Assembly: GCA_001897425.1 (NCBI GenBank)
Contig: MKSW01000033.1
Span: forward strand, 457,740-521,739
Length of the DNA: 64,000 nt
Source: Actinobacteria bacterium 69-20
GTDB taxonomy: Bacteria > Actinomycetota > Actinomycetes > Mycobacteriales > Nakamurellaceae
Reading direction: 5' to 3'
This document shows positions 54,520 through 63,605 of the stretch, piece after piece; the first letter of the stretch is position 1; each line of letters starts with the position of its first letter. The notes beneath the pieces were generated by a model that was not told where the DNA came from, made no database searches, and saw nothing but the letters and a program-made list of their open reading frames with translations. A program made the position numbers and the translations under genes.

Positions 54520-55464
54520 GTGGCGATCCGCCCCAAGGCCACGCGGAGATCTGCACCGAGCAGTTGGGAACGGCTCCGCCACGCGTGGCGCCGCTACCAC
54601 ACCGAGTACCTCATCTTTCTGGCGCTGATGGCGCCGAACCTCATCCTCATCGCGGTGTTCGTCTACCGGCCGCTGTTCCTGAACATCTACTACTCGACGC
54701 TGAACTGGTCGCTCGGCTCGTCGACCGCGATCCGGGTGGGCCTCGGCAATTACATCGAATGGTTCACCGACCCGCAGAGCTGGACCGTCCTGGAAGTCAC
54801 CGCGATCTTCACGGTCGTGACGGTCGGCGGCTCGATGGTCATCGGCCTGGCGCTCGCGCTGGTGCTCAACGAAAGGCTCCACTTCGCGGCGTTCGCACGC
54901 GCCACCGTGTTCGCGCCGTACGTGCTCTCCGGGGTCGGCGTCGGGCTGACCTGGCTCTTCATCTTCGACCCGGCGTACGGCGTGCTGGGCCAGATCCTCC
55001 GGTCCCTCGGCGGTGCCAGCCCGCAGTGGTATCTCTCCTCGCCGTGGGCGCTGGCGATGGTGATGATCGTCTACGTCTGGAAGAACCTCGGCTACACCGC
55101 GGTGATCTATCTGGCCGGGCTGCAGGCGATATCGCACGAGGTGCTGGAAGCCGCCGATGTGGACGGCGCCTCGGCCAGCCGCAAGCTCTTCTCGGTCAAG
55201 CTGCCGCTGCTCTCGCCGACCACGATGTTCCTGGTCGTCACGCTCATGCTGTCGTCGCTGCAGTCGTTCGACATCATCCAGATCATGACGCAGGGCGGGC
55301 CGTTCGGCGGCACCACGACCCTGATGTACGAGGTGTATCACGACGCGTTCGTGAACGGCCGGATCGGCTACTCGTCCACCGCCGCCGTCATCCTGTTCGT
55401 GATCCTCTTCGTGATGACGTTCTTCTACATGCGTTTCGTCGAACGCAAGGTCACCTACCAATGA
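54520..55464 (+). CDS. Carbohydrate ABC transporter permease, MalF type
   Basis: This 314-residue protein has six helices beginning EYLIFLALMAPNLILIAVFVY and an EAA loop EVLEAADVDGASASRKLFSVKLPLLSP. GTG 54520 is chosen because the predicted promoter lies between it and the upstream ATG at 54391, and it gives the usual length. It heads the operon MalF-MalG-SBP. Confidence 0.88.
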   Translation: MAIRPKATRRSAPSSWERLRHAWRRYHTEYLIFLALMAPNLILIAVFVYRPLFLNIYYSTLNWSLGSSTAIRVGLGNYIEWFTDPQSWTVLEVTAIFTVVTVGGSMVIGLALALVLNERLHFAAFARATVFAPYVLSGVGVGLTWLFIFDPAYGVLGQILRSLGGASPQWYLSSPWALAMVMIVYVWKNLGYTAVIYLAGLQAISHEVLEAADVDGASASRKLFSVKLPLLSPTTMFLVVTLMLSSLQSFDIIQIMTQGGPFGGTTTLMYEVYHDAFVNGRIGYSSTAAVILFVILFVMTFFYMRFVERKVTYQ

Positions 55465-55477
55465 ATGCGGCCACGCC

Positions 55478-56392
55478 ATGAGCACCGCGACGCGCACCGC
55501 ATCGACCGGGGCGGCGCCCGGCGCCGGACCGCGACCGGAGATGCCACCCGCGCAACGGTCGGTGCCACGGTGGGTGCGGCACCTGTTCGCCGGCTACCTG
55601 CCGCTCATCATCGCCACGCTGGTGATCGGCCTGCCGCTGCTGTGGCTGATCCTGTCGTCGTTCAAGACGCAGGGCGAGATCCTGACCAACACCATCCATT
55701 GGCTGCCGGGCTCGCTGTACTTCGGAAACTTCTCTACCGCGTTCACCATCGTGCCGTTCGCGCGCGTGTTCCTGAACAGCGTCATCGTCACCGTCATCGG
55801 CGCCGGCATCAAGGTGATCCTGGCGATCATCTCGGCCTACGCGCTCGTCTTCGTGCGCTTCCCGCTGAAGAAGACGATCTTCATGCTGATCCTGGTGGCG
55901 CTGATGGTGCCGGCGCAGATCTCGATCGTGCCGAACTACGTGCTGGTCGCCGCGCTCGGCGGGGTGAATACCTATTGGGGCATCATCGTTCCCACGCTCG
56001 GCACGGCGTTCGGCACGTTCCTGCTGCGGCAACAGTTTCTGATGTTCCCGACCGCGGTCGCCGAGGCGGCGGAGATCGACGGCGCGTCGCATTGGACGCG
56101 CATGGTGCACATTGTGATGCCGATGCGGCGATCCGCGATCGCGACGCTCGCGCTCATCTACATCGTCCTGGAATGGAACGAATACATCTGGCCGCTGGTG
56201 ATCGTCAACGACCCGAACCATATGACGCTGCCCGTAGGCCTCACGCTGCTGGAGAACAACGAGCCGGGCAGCACCGCCTGGGGTGTGGTGATGGCCGGGG
56301 CGGTGCTGGTGATCGTGCCGATCCTGCTCGTGTTCATCGTGCTGCAGAAGCACATCGTCACCGGCCTGACGCAGGGGGCGGTGAAGGGATGA
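55478..56392 (+). CDS. Carbohydrate ABC transporter permease, MalG type
   Basis: This 304-residue protein has a 40-residue cytoplasmic start, six helices and the EAA loop AVAEAAEIDGASHWTRMVHIVMPM. It follows the MalF-type gene by 13 bp. No ATPase gene accompanies the set. Confidence 0.92.
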   Translation: MSTATRTASTGAAPGAGPRPEMPPAQRSVPRWVRHLFAGYLPLIIATLVIGLPLLWLILSSFKTQGEILTNTIHWLPGSLYFGNFSTAFTIVPFARVFLNSVIVTVIGAGIKVILAIISAYALVFVRFPLKKTIFMLILVALMVPAQISIVPNYVLVAALGGVNTYWGIIVPTLGTAFGTFLLRQQFLMFPTAVAEAAEIDGASHWTRMVHIVMPMRRSAIATLALIYIVLEWNEYIWPLVIVNDPNHMTLPVGLTLLENNEPGSTAWGVVMAGAVLVIVPILLVFIVLQKHIVTGLTQGAVKG

Positions 56393-56464
56393 TCCCCACC
56401 CTGCGCCGCCCGTTCCCCTAGCGTCCGCGCCGCAGCCACCGGCCGGGCCGGGACGGCGTCCGGC

Positions 56465-56474
56465 CGTCATATCC
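56465..56474 (-). repeat. Interspersed word, one mismatch (GGATATGACG)
   Basis: Intergenic between MalG-type permease and binding protein; continues GCCGGACGCCG. Confidence 0.35.
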
Positions 56475-56541
56475 GTCGGTGACGCCCGTGCGGACGCCCC
56501 TTCGTGAGAACAGGATCCATACAGACGAGAACAGGTAGGGA

Positions 56542-58053
56542 ATGACCATGACACACATCAACGAACCGGATCCACTATCGGCTCCGGCCGCCCGGCACCC
56601 GCGAAACCCGTTGCCGGGCATCGTGAGTAGGCGGCACATGCTGCAATTCGGCGCCGCCGGGCTGGGCGCCTTGGCGCTCGCCGCGTGCAGCGGGCCGACG
56701 GTTTCCTCGGGCGCCACCGGCAGCGGCTCATCGACACCGGCCGGCCCCGGCCCGGGCGCCACCAGCGGGTCCGGCGGGTCCAGCAGTAGTTCCGGCGCCA
56801 GCAGCACGGCGTCATCCGGCAGCAACGCCTACACCGGCGTCACCCCGGCTAAGACGATCGACTTCTGGAGCGATCACCCGGGCGGCTCCGGCCCGCTGGA
56901 GACCCAACTCGTGGACGCGTACAACAAGTCTCAGTCCGAGACCGTCGTCAACCTCGTCACCGCCGGGAAGAACTATGCGGACATCGCGCAGAAGTTCCAG
57001 ACGGCCCTGGCCAGTAACAAGGTGCCGGCGCTGGTGATGGTGTCCGACGTGTGGTGGTTCAGCTACGTGCTCAACAAGAACATGGTGCCGATCGAACCGC
57101 TCGCCGAGGCGATCGGCCTGGACATGTCGATCTACAACAAGACCTTCTACGACGATTACCTCTACAACGGCAGCCACTGGGCCGTTCCGTATGCGCGCTC
57201 GACGCCGCTTTTCTATTACAACAAGGCACATTTCGCGAAGGCGGGCCTGCCGGACCGTGCCCCGAAAACGTGGGAAGAGATGGACGAGTTCGGCAAGAAG
57301 CTGATGGCCGCGAACCTCGGCACCCAGGCCGCCTACAACTGGGCGCTGCCGACCAACTACGTCGCCTGGTACTACCAGAATAAGGCGTGGGGTTGGGGCG
57401 GCGAGTACAGCGACAAGTGGGATCTGTCACCGATTGTCGGCCAGGGCATGATCGACTCGCTCACCTGGGCCGCGAAGACCATGAAGACCCGCGGCGGCTG
57501 GGCCGGCATGACGTCCAACTCGCAAAGCAACGACCTGGCCGCCGAAGTCGTCAGCGCCTGCCTCGATTCGACGGGCACCATCGGGTCGATCGGCAAGAGC
57601 GCCAAACCAGGCTTCCAGCTCGGCGCCGGCCCACTGCCCGGCGGGCCGAAGGCGACCGATCACGTGTGCCCGACAGGCGGTGCGGGGATTAGCATCTCGC
57701 AGAAATCCGGCCCGGCGGAGCAGCTCGCGGCGATGAAGTTCCTGGCCTGGCTCACCAACGCGGACAACAGCGTGAAGTTCTCCGCGTCGACCGGGTACCT
57801 GCCGGTCAACACCAAGGCCGACGCCGCGACCCTCATCGCCAAGACCCCGCTGATCCAGGTCGCCATCAACCAGCTCGACCACCTGCGCAGCCAGGACTGG
57901 GCGCGCGTCTTCATCACCGGCGGCGACCAAATCATCGGCAACGGCATCGGCGAGGTGCTGCTCAAGAACACCGACCCCGCCACCGCCATGAAAACGGTGC
58001 AGGGCCAACTGCAAACGGCCTACAACCAGAACATCAAACCCCATCTGTCGTAA
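56542..58053 (+). CDS. Sugar ABC transporter substrate-binding lipoprotein
   Basis: This 503-residue protein has a Tat-type lipoprotein signal (SRRHMLQFGAAGLGALALAAC), a 70-residue Ser/Gly/Thr linker and a family-1 binding domain (TIDFWSDHPGGSGPLETQLVD, VPYARSTPLFYYNKAHF). This is the pattern of glycerol-3-phosphate/oligosaccharide binders (UgpB type). It closes the second sugar operon. Confidence 0.92.
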   Translation: MTMTHINEPDPLSAPAARHPRNPLPGIVSRRHMLQFGAAGLGALALAACSGPTVSSGATGSGSSTPAGPGPGATSGSGGSSSSSGASSTASSGSNAYTGVTPAKTIDFWSDHPGGSGPLETQLVDAYNKSQSETVVNLVTAGKNYADIAQKFQTALASNKVPALVMVSDVWWFSYVLNKNMVPIEPLAEAIGLDMSIYNKTFYDDYLYNGSHWAVPYARSTPLFYYNKAHFAKAGLPDRAPKTWEEMDEFGKKLMAANLGTQAAYNWALPTNYVAWYYQNKAWGWGGEYSDKWDLSPIVGQGMIDSLTWAAKTMKTRGGWAGMTSNSQSNDLAAEVVSACLDSTGTIGSIGKSAKPGFQLGAGPLPGGPKATDHVCPTGGAGISISQKSGPAEQLAAMKFLAWLTNADNSVKFSASTGYLPVNTKADAATLIAKTPLIQVAINQLDHLRSQDWARVFITGGDQIIGNGIGEVLLKNTDPATAMKTVQGQLQTAYNQNIKPHLS

Positions 58054-58066
58054 GGGTTTTCATTTC

Positions 58067-58076
58067 GAGTATGACG
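58067..58076 (+). repeat. Interspersed word GAGTATGACG, copy 11
   Basis: Intergenic, 14 bp after the binding-protein stop; continues ATGTTCGGCGCGCTGCC. Confidence 0.6.
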
Positions 58077-58090
58077 ATGTTCGGCGCGCT

Positions 58091-58132
58091 GCCCGGTGAC
58101 CGGCCCGATGCGGGACGGCCGGGCCACCGGGC
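58091..58132. terminator. GC-rich stem-loop between convergent genes
   Basis: GCCCGGTG (58091-58098) pairs with CACCGGGC (58125-58132), and inside it CCGGCC pairs with GGCCGG. It lies between the convergent binding-protein and pcnA genes and probably ends both transcripts; no T-tract follows. Confidence 0.55.
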
Positions 58133-58151
58133 TGCACCTCCGGGCCGGGCG

Positions 58152-59753
58152 TTATTTGAGCGGCGCGCCGGTCGCCGGGTCGACCAGCCCCTCGCGGGCC
58201 GCCCAGGCCAGCAGGGCGATCTCCGCGGCGTCCCGGTCCATCGGACCGTGCTCCAGCCGCAGCTCCTTCAGGTACTGCCAGGCGCGTCCCACCACCGGAC
58301 CGGGCTTGACCCCGAGCAACGTCATAATCGCATTCCCGTCGAGATCGGGACGGACGCGCGCCAAGTCCTCCGCGGCGACGAGCGCGTCGATGCGATGCTC
58401 CAGCTCGTCGTAGGTCGATTGCAGCGCCGCCCGGCGGCGCGGGTTGCGCGTGGTGCAGTCGGCGCGCACCAGTTTGTGCAAGCGCGGCAACAGGTCTCCC
58501 GCATCGGTCACGTATCGGCGCACCGCGGAATCCGTCCACGCCCCGCCGCCGTAGCCGTGGAAGCGCAGGTGCAGGAACACCAGTTGGCCGACCTCGTCGA
58601 CCACGTGCTTGGGATAGCGCAGCGCCTTCAGCCGGGCGCGAGCGAGCTTGGCGCCGACCACCTCATGGTGGTGGAAGCTCACCCCGCCGCCGGGCTCGAA
58701 CCGTCGGGTCGCCGGCTTGCCGATGTCGTGCAGCAGGGCCGCCAGCCGCAGCACCAGATCGGGCTCCAGCGGTTGGCCGACGGCGCGCTGCTCGGCCTGC
58801 TCCAGCTCGATCGCCTGCTCGACCACGGTGAGGGTGTGCTGGTAGACGTCCTTGTGCTGGTGGTGCTCGTCGCGCTCCAGGCGCAGCGCCGGCAGCTCGG
58901 GCAACACGTGTTCGGCGAGCCCGGTGTCCGTCATGAGTTCCAGCCCGGCGCGCGGGTCGGCGCCGCACATCAGCCTGGTGAGCTCGGTGTTGATCCGCTC
59001 GGGGGTGATCCGGGCGATCTCGCCCGCCATCTCCGTCATCGCCGCCACCACCCGGGGCGCGATGAAGAGGCCGAGCTGGGCGACGAACCGGCAGGCGCGC
59101 ATCATCCGAAGCGGGTCGTCCCGGAAGGAACGTTCCGGGTATGACGGCGTGTCCAGCATCGCCGCGTCCAGGTGCCGAAGACCCCCGTACGGGTCCACGA
59201 AGGTGAGGTCCGGCAACCGCACCGCCATCGCGTTGACAGTGAAATCCCTTCGGAGCAAATCGTTCTCGATGGTGTCGCCGAAGGTCACGGACGGCTTTCG
59301 GGTGACGCCGTCGTACAGGTCGGCGCGGAACGTGGTGATCTCGATCTGGGCCGCGGCCGCACCCGATCCGCGGGTCGCGCCGACCGTGCCGAACTCGATC
59401 CCGGTCTCCCACACCGCGTCCGCCCAGCCGTCCAGGATCTTGAGGATGGCGTCGGGCCGGGCGTCGGTGGTGAAGTCCAGATCGTGGCCGAGCCGGCCGA
59501 GTAGCGCGTCGCGCACCGATCCGCCGACCAGGTACAGCTCGAACCCGGCGGCGGCGAACCGCTCGCCGAGTTCCAGTGCGACGGGGAAGGCGGCCACCAG
59601 GTCGCGGATCGCCTCGGCCTGATGCGGCGCGGGGTTCGGGGTCGGCTGCGGTTTGGGGTGTGCGGCTGGGCCGGCGGAACTCGCGACGGGCGGCATGCCG
59701 GATCCCACGGTGGATCCCGCAGCCAGGGCGTCGCCGCCGGATTCCTCGGACAC
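58152..59753 (-). CDS. pcnA: CCA tRNA nucleotidyltransferase
   Basis: This 533-residue enzyme adds or repairs the 3' CCA end of tRNA. It has YLVGGSVRDALLGRLGHDLDFTTDARP (nucleotidyltransferase Asp residues), RRDFTVNAMAV, YGGLRHLDA, RMMRACRF and a C-terminal HD domain (LLHDIGKPATRRFEPGGGVSFHHHE). GTG 59753 is chosen because a -10-like TAGAAT ends 8 bases upstream, suggesting a leaderless mRNA; a longer TTG frame begins at 59849. The first 55 residues are low-complexity. Confidence 0.93.
   Translation of the reverse strand: MSEESGGDALAAGSTVGSGMPPVASSAGPAAHPKPQPTPNPAPHQAEAIRDLVAAFPVALELGERFAAAGFELYLVGGSVRDALLGRLGHDLDFTTDARPDAILKILDGWADAVWETGIEFGTVGATRGSGAAAAQIEITTFRADLYDGVTRKPSVTFGDTIENDLLRRDFTVNAMAVRLPDLTFVDPYGGLRHLDAAMLDTPSYPERSFRDDPLRMMRACRFVAQLGLFIAPRVVAAMTEMAGEIARITPERINTELTRLMCGADPRAGLELMTDTGLAEHVLPELPALRLERDEHHQHKDVYQHTLTVVEQAIELEQAEQRAVGQPLEPDLVLRLAALLHDIGKPATRRFEPGGGVSFHHHEVVGAKLARARLKALRYPKHVVDEVGQLVFLHLRFHGYGGGAWTDSAVRRYVTDAGDLLPRLHKLVRADCTTRNPRRRAALQSTYDELEHRIDALVAAEDLARVRPDLDGNAIMTLLGVKPGPVVGRAWQYLKELRLEHGPMDRDAAEIALLAWAAREGLVDPATGAPLK
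59137..59146 (+). repeat. Interspersed word GGGTATGACG, copy 12
   Basis: Antisense inside pcnA at DTPSYPERSF; continues GCGTGTCC. Confidence 0.55.
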
Positions 59754-59761
59754 GATGAGCG

Positions 59762-59767
59762 ATTCTA
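59762..59767 (-). promoter_or_regulatory. Predicted pcnA -10 element TAGAAT
   Basis: On the complement TAGAAT lies 8 bases before GTG 59753, compatible with transcription starting at or next to the start codon. Confidence 0.4.
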
Positions 59768-60223
59768 TCCCGCATGGCCGGGGCGGCCGGGACACTTGCG
59801 CCGTCGGCTCTTCGGGTTCTTGGCGCACATTCGGTCGGTCGAGGGCCAAACGCCAGGTCTCGTCCGGCTGGCGGCGCGCGACATCGGCTGTCTGCCCCCG
59901 CCGATGAGTCGCGTGCAGGTCAGCGCCAGGCCGTCATACCGCAAGGCCGGCAGCTGCGCGCCCCGCTGGAACGTCGGACGGCGAGTGCGTCGGTGAACAG
60001 ATGCCCGCGGCTCCCCAAGCGGATCCTCAACCGGCAATGTCGCGATCAAGGCCGGCGTACCCAGAATCATCGCCGCTCACCGCTCCGCACGATCGTCGGC
60101 GCCATCGCACGCTGTCTGCGGGTTCGCGCTCTGCCCCGCCTCGGCGGGTAGTGCTCGAGGCGGGGCAGGGCGGGACGAACCGGCGGAGCCGGGGCTATCG
60201 GGCGCGGTGCTTCCGGGCCGGCG
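59768..60223. other. Intergenic region without a supported gene
   Basis: Frames on both strands are Arg/Pro/Gly-rich and lack ribosome-binding sites or recognisable motifs. It holds an interspersed-word variant (CGGTATGACG at 59932-59941, complement) and a perfect 13-bp hairpin at 60131-60168. Confidence 0.5.
60131..60168. terminator. 13-bp perfect hairpin downstream of the collagen-like gene
   Basis: CTGCCCCGCCTCG and its complement enclose a 12-base loop 56 bp past the collagen-like stop. There is no T-tract, but position suggests a transcript end. Confidence 0.5.
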
Positions 60224-61039
60224 TCAACTGCCCGGGTTGACGCAGAACGCCACCGCCGTCAGGGTGATGTTGTCGCCCACACCGGCGTCCGAGCGCACCA
60301 GGTACTCGACATCCCAGATGTTGTTGTAGACGGTGCCGTTGAGAACCAGCGGGCCGCTCGAGGCCAGGTAGCCCTCGTCGGTGCTCGCGTAGGCACCGCC
60401 GCCGATCAGTACCTTGGGGGACGGGCAGACCGCGTCGACGAACTCCTGGGTGGTGACGCCCGGGGCATCGCCGAAGGTCTTCGCCTGGACCACCATCTGG
60501 TAGCCGTTCACCCCGGCAGGTCCGGCAGGTCCCTGGGGTCCAGCGGGTCCGGTGTCGCCCTTGGGGCCTTGTGGGCCTACTGCGCCCGCAGCCCCCGGAG
60601 CGCCGGCGGCCCCGGTATCACCCTTCGGACCCTGGGGTCCGGCGGGTCCGGTGTCGCCCTTGACGCCCTGCGGCCCGATTACGCCGGGCAGCCCCTGCGG
60701 CCCGACGGCCCCGGTGGCTCCAGGCGCCCCGGCGGCCCCAGTGGCTCCTGGCGCACCGGCGGCCCCGGTGTCACCCTTCGGACCCTGCGGTCCCGTGGCG
60801 CCCGGCAGGCCCTGCGGCCCGGTCTGGTTCCAGCTGATCAGCGTGTCGTGCCGGAAGCACCGGGGCGCCGTACGGCTGGTCGTCACCCGGTAGATGACTC
60901 CGGTGTTGTGCTGCAGGCAGCCTCGGTAGACGGTGCTCGTCGCAGTTTCGCTCGCCAACGCCCAGGTCGAGCCTGCAGCTACGGCGGCCGCCGCGATGAC
61001 GCCGACGATGACGGCGCGACGAATGTGCGAGATGATCAT
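60224..61039 (-). CDS. Secreted collagen-like Gly-X-Y repeat protein
   Basis: This 271-residue protein has a signal peptide ([21 protein letters not shown]), a short domain with [12 protein letters not shown], about 33 Gly-X-Y triplets (residues 74-176; recurrent [17 protein letters not shown]) and a C-terminal globular part with two Cys ([25 protein letters not shown]). Bacterial collagen-like proteins form rod-like trimers at the surface. The triplet DNA is internally repetitive and may change length by recombination. Confidence 0.88.
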   Translation of the reverse strand: MIISHIRRAVIVGVIAAAAVAAGSTWALASETATSTVYRGCLQHNTGVIYRVTTSRTAPRCFRHDTLISWNQTGPQGLPGATGPQGPKGDTGAAGAPGATGAAGAPGATGAVGPQGLPGVIGPQGVKGDTGPAGPQGPKGDTGAAGAPGAAGAVGPQGPKGDTGPAGPQGPAGPAGVNGYQMVVQAKTFGDAPGVTTQEFVDAVCPSPKVLIGGGAYASTDEGYLASSGPLVLNGTVYNNIWDVEYLVRSDAGVGDNITLTAVAFCVNPGS

Positions 61040-61173
61040 CGTCCTTCACCCCCTGCACCGGCTGGTTGGTCGGTGTCGACGGGAAGGGCCCCGGCCGGTG
61101 GCGGCGCGGCGTTCGCCGCTCCCGCCGTGGGCGGCTCGAGCGTGCGTTGTCTCAGGGACGTCATCGTGGTCAT
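61036..61173 (-). CDS. Small ORF coupled to the collagen-like gene
   Basis: A 45-residue frame from ATG 61173, with CGAGGAG just upstream, ends TGA overlapping the collagen-like ATG (CGATGATC). The protein ([17 protein letters not shown]) is Pro/Ala-rich and unrecognised. Overlap suggests translational coupling; it may be only a leader ORF. Confidence 0.35.
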   Translation of the reverse strand: MTTMTSLRQRTLEPPTAGAANAAPPPAGALPVDTDQPAGAGGEGR

Positions 61174-61294
61174 CTCCTCGGATGCGGTCGGGCGGTCCCT
61201 GGTGGATCGCAGATTGCCGACCGCACCGAGCGTTTCCGCCGATGCTGGGGGCGACGCGGGGGGTGTGAGGGGCGGTGCGGTGCTCGCCGCCGGG

Positions 61295-61738
61295 TCAGTC
61301 GGTGAGGGCTTCGGCGCAGGCGGCGAGGTCGTCGCGCAGGCGGGCCTGGGCTTCGGGTGTCAGGGCGGTGAGCATGCGGGTCTCGACGGCACGAACGGCG
61401 ACGCCGGCGGCCGCGAGTTGCTTCACACCGGTGGGGGTGAGCCGGCTGGGCAGTGCCCGGCCGCGGTCCGCGACGGCCGGCCGGGTGAGCAGACCGCGGT
61501 CCTGTAGGCCGCGCAACACCAGGTTCATCGATTGGCGGGTGACGAACGCGCCGCGCGCGAGCTCGGCGTTGGACATCCCCGGCCGCTGGCCGAGCAGTTC
61601 CAGGCAGGCGTACTGCGGCACGGTGAGTCCGAGAGGGCGCAGCGCCGCATCCATCGCCCCCCGCAGCGCCGCATGGGCCTGTTTGAGCGCGTACCCCACG
61701 GACTGTTCGAGCGGGTTGGCTGTCCGCGCTTGCGTCAT
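61295..61738 (-). CDS. MarR-family transcriptional regulator
   Basis: This 147-residue protein has the MarR winged helix: LGLTVPQYACLELLGQRPGMSNAELARGAFVTRQSMNLVLRGLQDRGLLTR, and helical dimerisation ends. Its ATG overlaps the first of two identical-type operators (61738-61753), so it should repress itself and the divergent VOC gene, releasing them on ligand binding. Confidence 0.92.
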   Translation of the reverse strand: MTQARTANPLEQSVGYALKQAHAALRGAMDAALRPLGLTVPQYACLELLGQRPGMSNAELARGAFVTRQSMNLVLRGLQDRGLLTRPAVADRGRALPSRLTPTGVKQLAAAGVAVRAVETRMLTALTPEAQARLRDDLAACAEALTD

Positions 61739-61753
61739 GTCAATATTTTGACA
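61738..61753. promoter_or_regulatory. MarR operator 1, TGTCA-N6-TGACA
   Basis: TGTCAATATTTTGACA is a dyad overlapping the marR start codon. A second copy with the same arms lies 27 bp away at 61765-61780. Confidence 0.75.
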
Positions 61754-61764
61754 TAGGCTACTGA

Positions 61765-61780
61765 TGTCAATATCCTGACA
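61765..61780. promoter_or_regulatory. MarR operator 2, TGTCA-N6-TGACA
   Basis: TGTCAATATCCTGACA differs from operator 1 only in two central bases and lies 17 bp before the VOC start. Tandem sites about 2.5 helical turns apart suit two MarR dimers. Confidence 0.75.
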
Positions 61781-61797
61781 TGAATAGGAGAAGTGCC

Positions 61798-62169
61798 ATG
61801 ACCGTCACCGGACCAGATTTCCTCGCGCTGCAGGTTTCCGACCTCGACGCCGCCGCCGCGTTCTACGAGACCCGTCTCGGGCTGCGCCGCGCCGCCGTCA
61901 GCCCGCCCGGCGCCGTCGTGTTCGACACCACGCCGATCCCGTTCGCGGTGCGCATGCCGCTGCCCGGCGTCGACATCGCCGCGGCGCGGCCAAGGCCCGG
62001 ACTCGGGGTCGCGCTGTGGCTGCACGCGGACGACGCGCAGAAGCTGCATGACGATCTCGCCGCCGCGGGGGTAGCAATCCTTGCGCCGCCGACCGACGGG
62101 CCGTTCGGGCGCACATTCGCGTTCGCCGACCCGGACGGCTACGCCATCACCGTCCACGATCAGCCGTAG
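61798..62169 (+). CDS. VOC-superfamily (glyoxalase-like) protein
   Basis: This 123-residue protein has the VOC beta-alpha-beta-beta-beta pattern: FLALQVSDLDAAAAFYETRLGL and FGRTFAFADPDGYAITVHD. ATG 61798 has AGGAGA upstream. It is divergent from MarR and shares its operators. Members detoxify antibiotics, electrophiles or methylglyoxal; which applies here is unknown. Confidence 0.88.
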   Translation: MTVTGPDFLALQVSDLDAAAAFYETRLGLRRAAVSPPGAVVFDTTPIPFAVRMPLPGVDIAAARPRPGLGVALWLHADDAQKLHDDLAAAGVAILAPPTDGPFGRTFAFADPDGYAITVHDQP

Positions 62170-62202
62170 GCAGGCCGGCATGACCGCCGCGAGTACCGCG
62201 CG

Positions 62203-62510
62203 TCAGGCCAGCACGGCGCCGCCGGTGACGTCGATGACGGCTCCGGTGATCCAAGAGGCTTGGTCGGAGGCGAGGAAGGCGGCGGCGCGCGCCACGTCGT
62301 CGGGGGTGCCGAGTCGTCGGAGCGGGTGATACTCCGCCATCGCGCGCTGTTGGGCCGTCGGTATCCGCTCGCGGTTGGTGGAGGTGAGGATGGTCTCGGG
62401 GGCGATGCAGTTGGCCCGGATGCCGCTGGGCCCGGCCTCGGCGGCAACCTGCTGGGTGAGCAACGCGATCGCCGCTTTGGCCGCGCTGTACGGGGCGGGG
62501 GCGCGGGGGT
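62203..62510 (-). pseudogene. SDR fragment, C-terminal half only
   Basis: The frame begins abruptly at about 62510 and reads PYSAAKAAIALLTQQVAAEA (catalytic Tyr/Lys), then LRRLGTPDDVARAAAFLAS and a normal end WITGAVIDVTGGAVLA. The N-terminal cofactor half is missing; upstream of the break the frame is unrelated. The break coincides with the start of a MazF fragment on the other strand. Confidence 0.8.
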
Positions 62511-62785
62511 TGGCCCGGCGTCCGGCCGTCGTCGTGTCCGTCGACGTCCTGAACAACGGTGCGGGCGGGTTGGTGATCGTCGTTCCGGTCGCCACCATCG
62601 GGTACGGGCTTCGCAGCCATGTCGAGCTGGAGCCGGAGGCCAGCGGGCTCGACCACACCTCGTACGCCCGCTGCGATCAGCTGCGGGTTGTCTCGACCGA
62701 ACGCATGACGACCCGGCAAGAGACGATCGCGCCGGGCACGATGCGACTGATCGATCAAGCCCTGCGGTTCGTCCTCGATCTCTGA
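62511..62785 (+). pseudogene. MazF/PemK-type endoribonuclease toxin fragment
   Basis: From about 62513 the frame reads RRPAVVVSVDVLNN, then LVIVVPVATIG, a GLDHTSYARCDQLRVVSTERM segment and LIDQALRFVLDL, the core of MazF toxins. The N-terminal RGDVVWVDL part and a start codon are missing; the frame is preceded by antisense SDR DNA. No antitoxin gene is nearby, so it is probably inactive. Confidence 0.7.
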
Positions 62786-63075
62786 CCGGCCACCTGTTCG
62801 CGGCGCGGCCCCAAGGCTGCGCAGATCACCGTCATCGGGCCGGGCTGGGCGCTCCCACCAGACGGAAGCGTCCGGATCTGACGCCGTTGAGTGGGAGTGC
62901 TGCAGGGTTTTGCGGCCCAATAACTCTGCAGGACTCCCGTTCGACTGACAGGACGCCCGGACGTGGCCGGTCGGGGATCGGCTTGCAGCCACTGGGGGGT
63001 GCCGCTCGTTGTCACGTCGGCCGTCATGTCAGTTTCCGGTGGGGACCTGGTGATCTTCGCGAGCAGTCGGTCCGC

Positions 63076-63558
63076 TCACCGCGGGACGGGTTCCAGTCGG
63101 ACGATCGGGAGCTGCCGATCGGTCTTGGCTTGCATGCGTGCGTAGGCGGGGTAGGCGCGGACGAGCGCAGGCCACGATGCGTTCCGTTCATCCGGCGGGA
63201 GGATTCGAGCGAGGTAGTGGTCGGTCTGCCCCCGGCAGGTCGCGGTGACGTGCGGCTGGGCGGCGACGTTGCGGACCCAGAGGGGCTGGGTGGCGGCGCC
63301 GCCGTTGCTGGCGACGATGAGCCAGTCGTCACCGTCGGGGATGCCGATGACGGGGTTGGCGTGTGGCTGCCCGGTTCGGCGGCCGGTGGTGGTCAGGATG
63401 AGTAGGGGGTTGCCGCCCATGTGGCCGAGGATGCGGCCGCGGCTGGCCCGGATGATGCGGCGGTGGGTGCCGATGAACGGGCGCATGAGGCGGCGGTCGC
63501 GGCTGCGGATGCTGCGGCCTCGTGTCCCGTCGGCCAGGGTGGGGGAGTTTTCGGTCAT
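63076..63558 (-). CDS. F420-dependent nitroreductase/quinone reductase (Ddn family)
   Basis: This 160-residue protein has the deazaflavin-dependent split-barrel pattern: NPLLILTTTGRRTGQPHANPV, DWLIVASNGGA and PLWVRNVAAQPHVTA. Such proteins use reduced F420 to reduce quinones or nitro compounds. Its Ile/Arg-rich N-terminus resembles membrane-associated Ddn members. Confidence 0.9.
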   Translation of the reverse strand: MTENSPTLADGTRGRSIRSRDRRLMRPFIGTHRRIIRASRGRILGHMGGNPLLILTTTGRRTGQPHANPVIGIPDGDDWLIVASNGGAATQPLWVRNVAAQPHVTATCRGQTDHYLARILPPDERNASWPALVRAYPAYARMQAKTDRQLPIVRLEPVPR

Positions 63559-63605
63559 GGCTGGGTCCCTTGGAGGATGCGTGGCGAACCGTGATCGGTT
63601 CGTCG

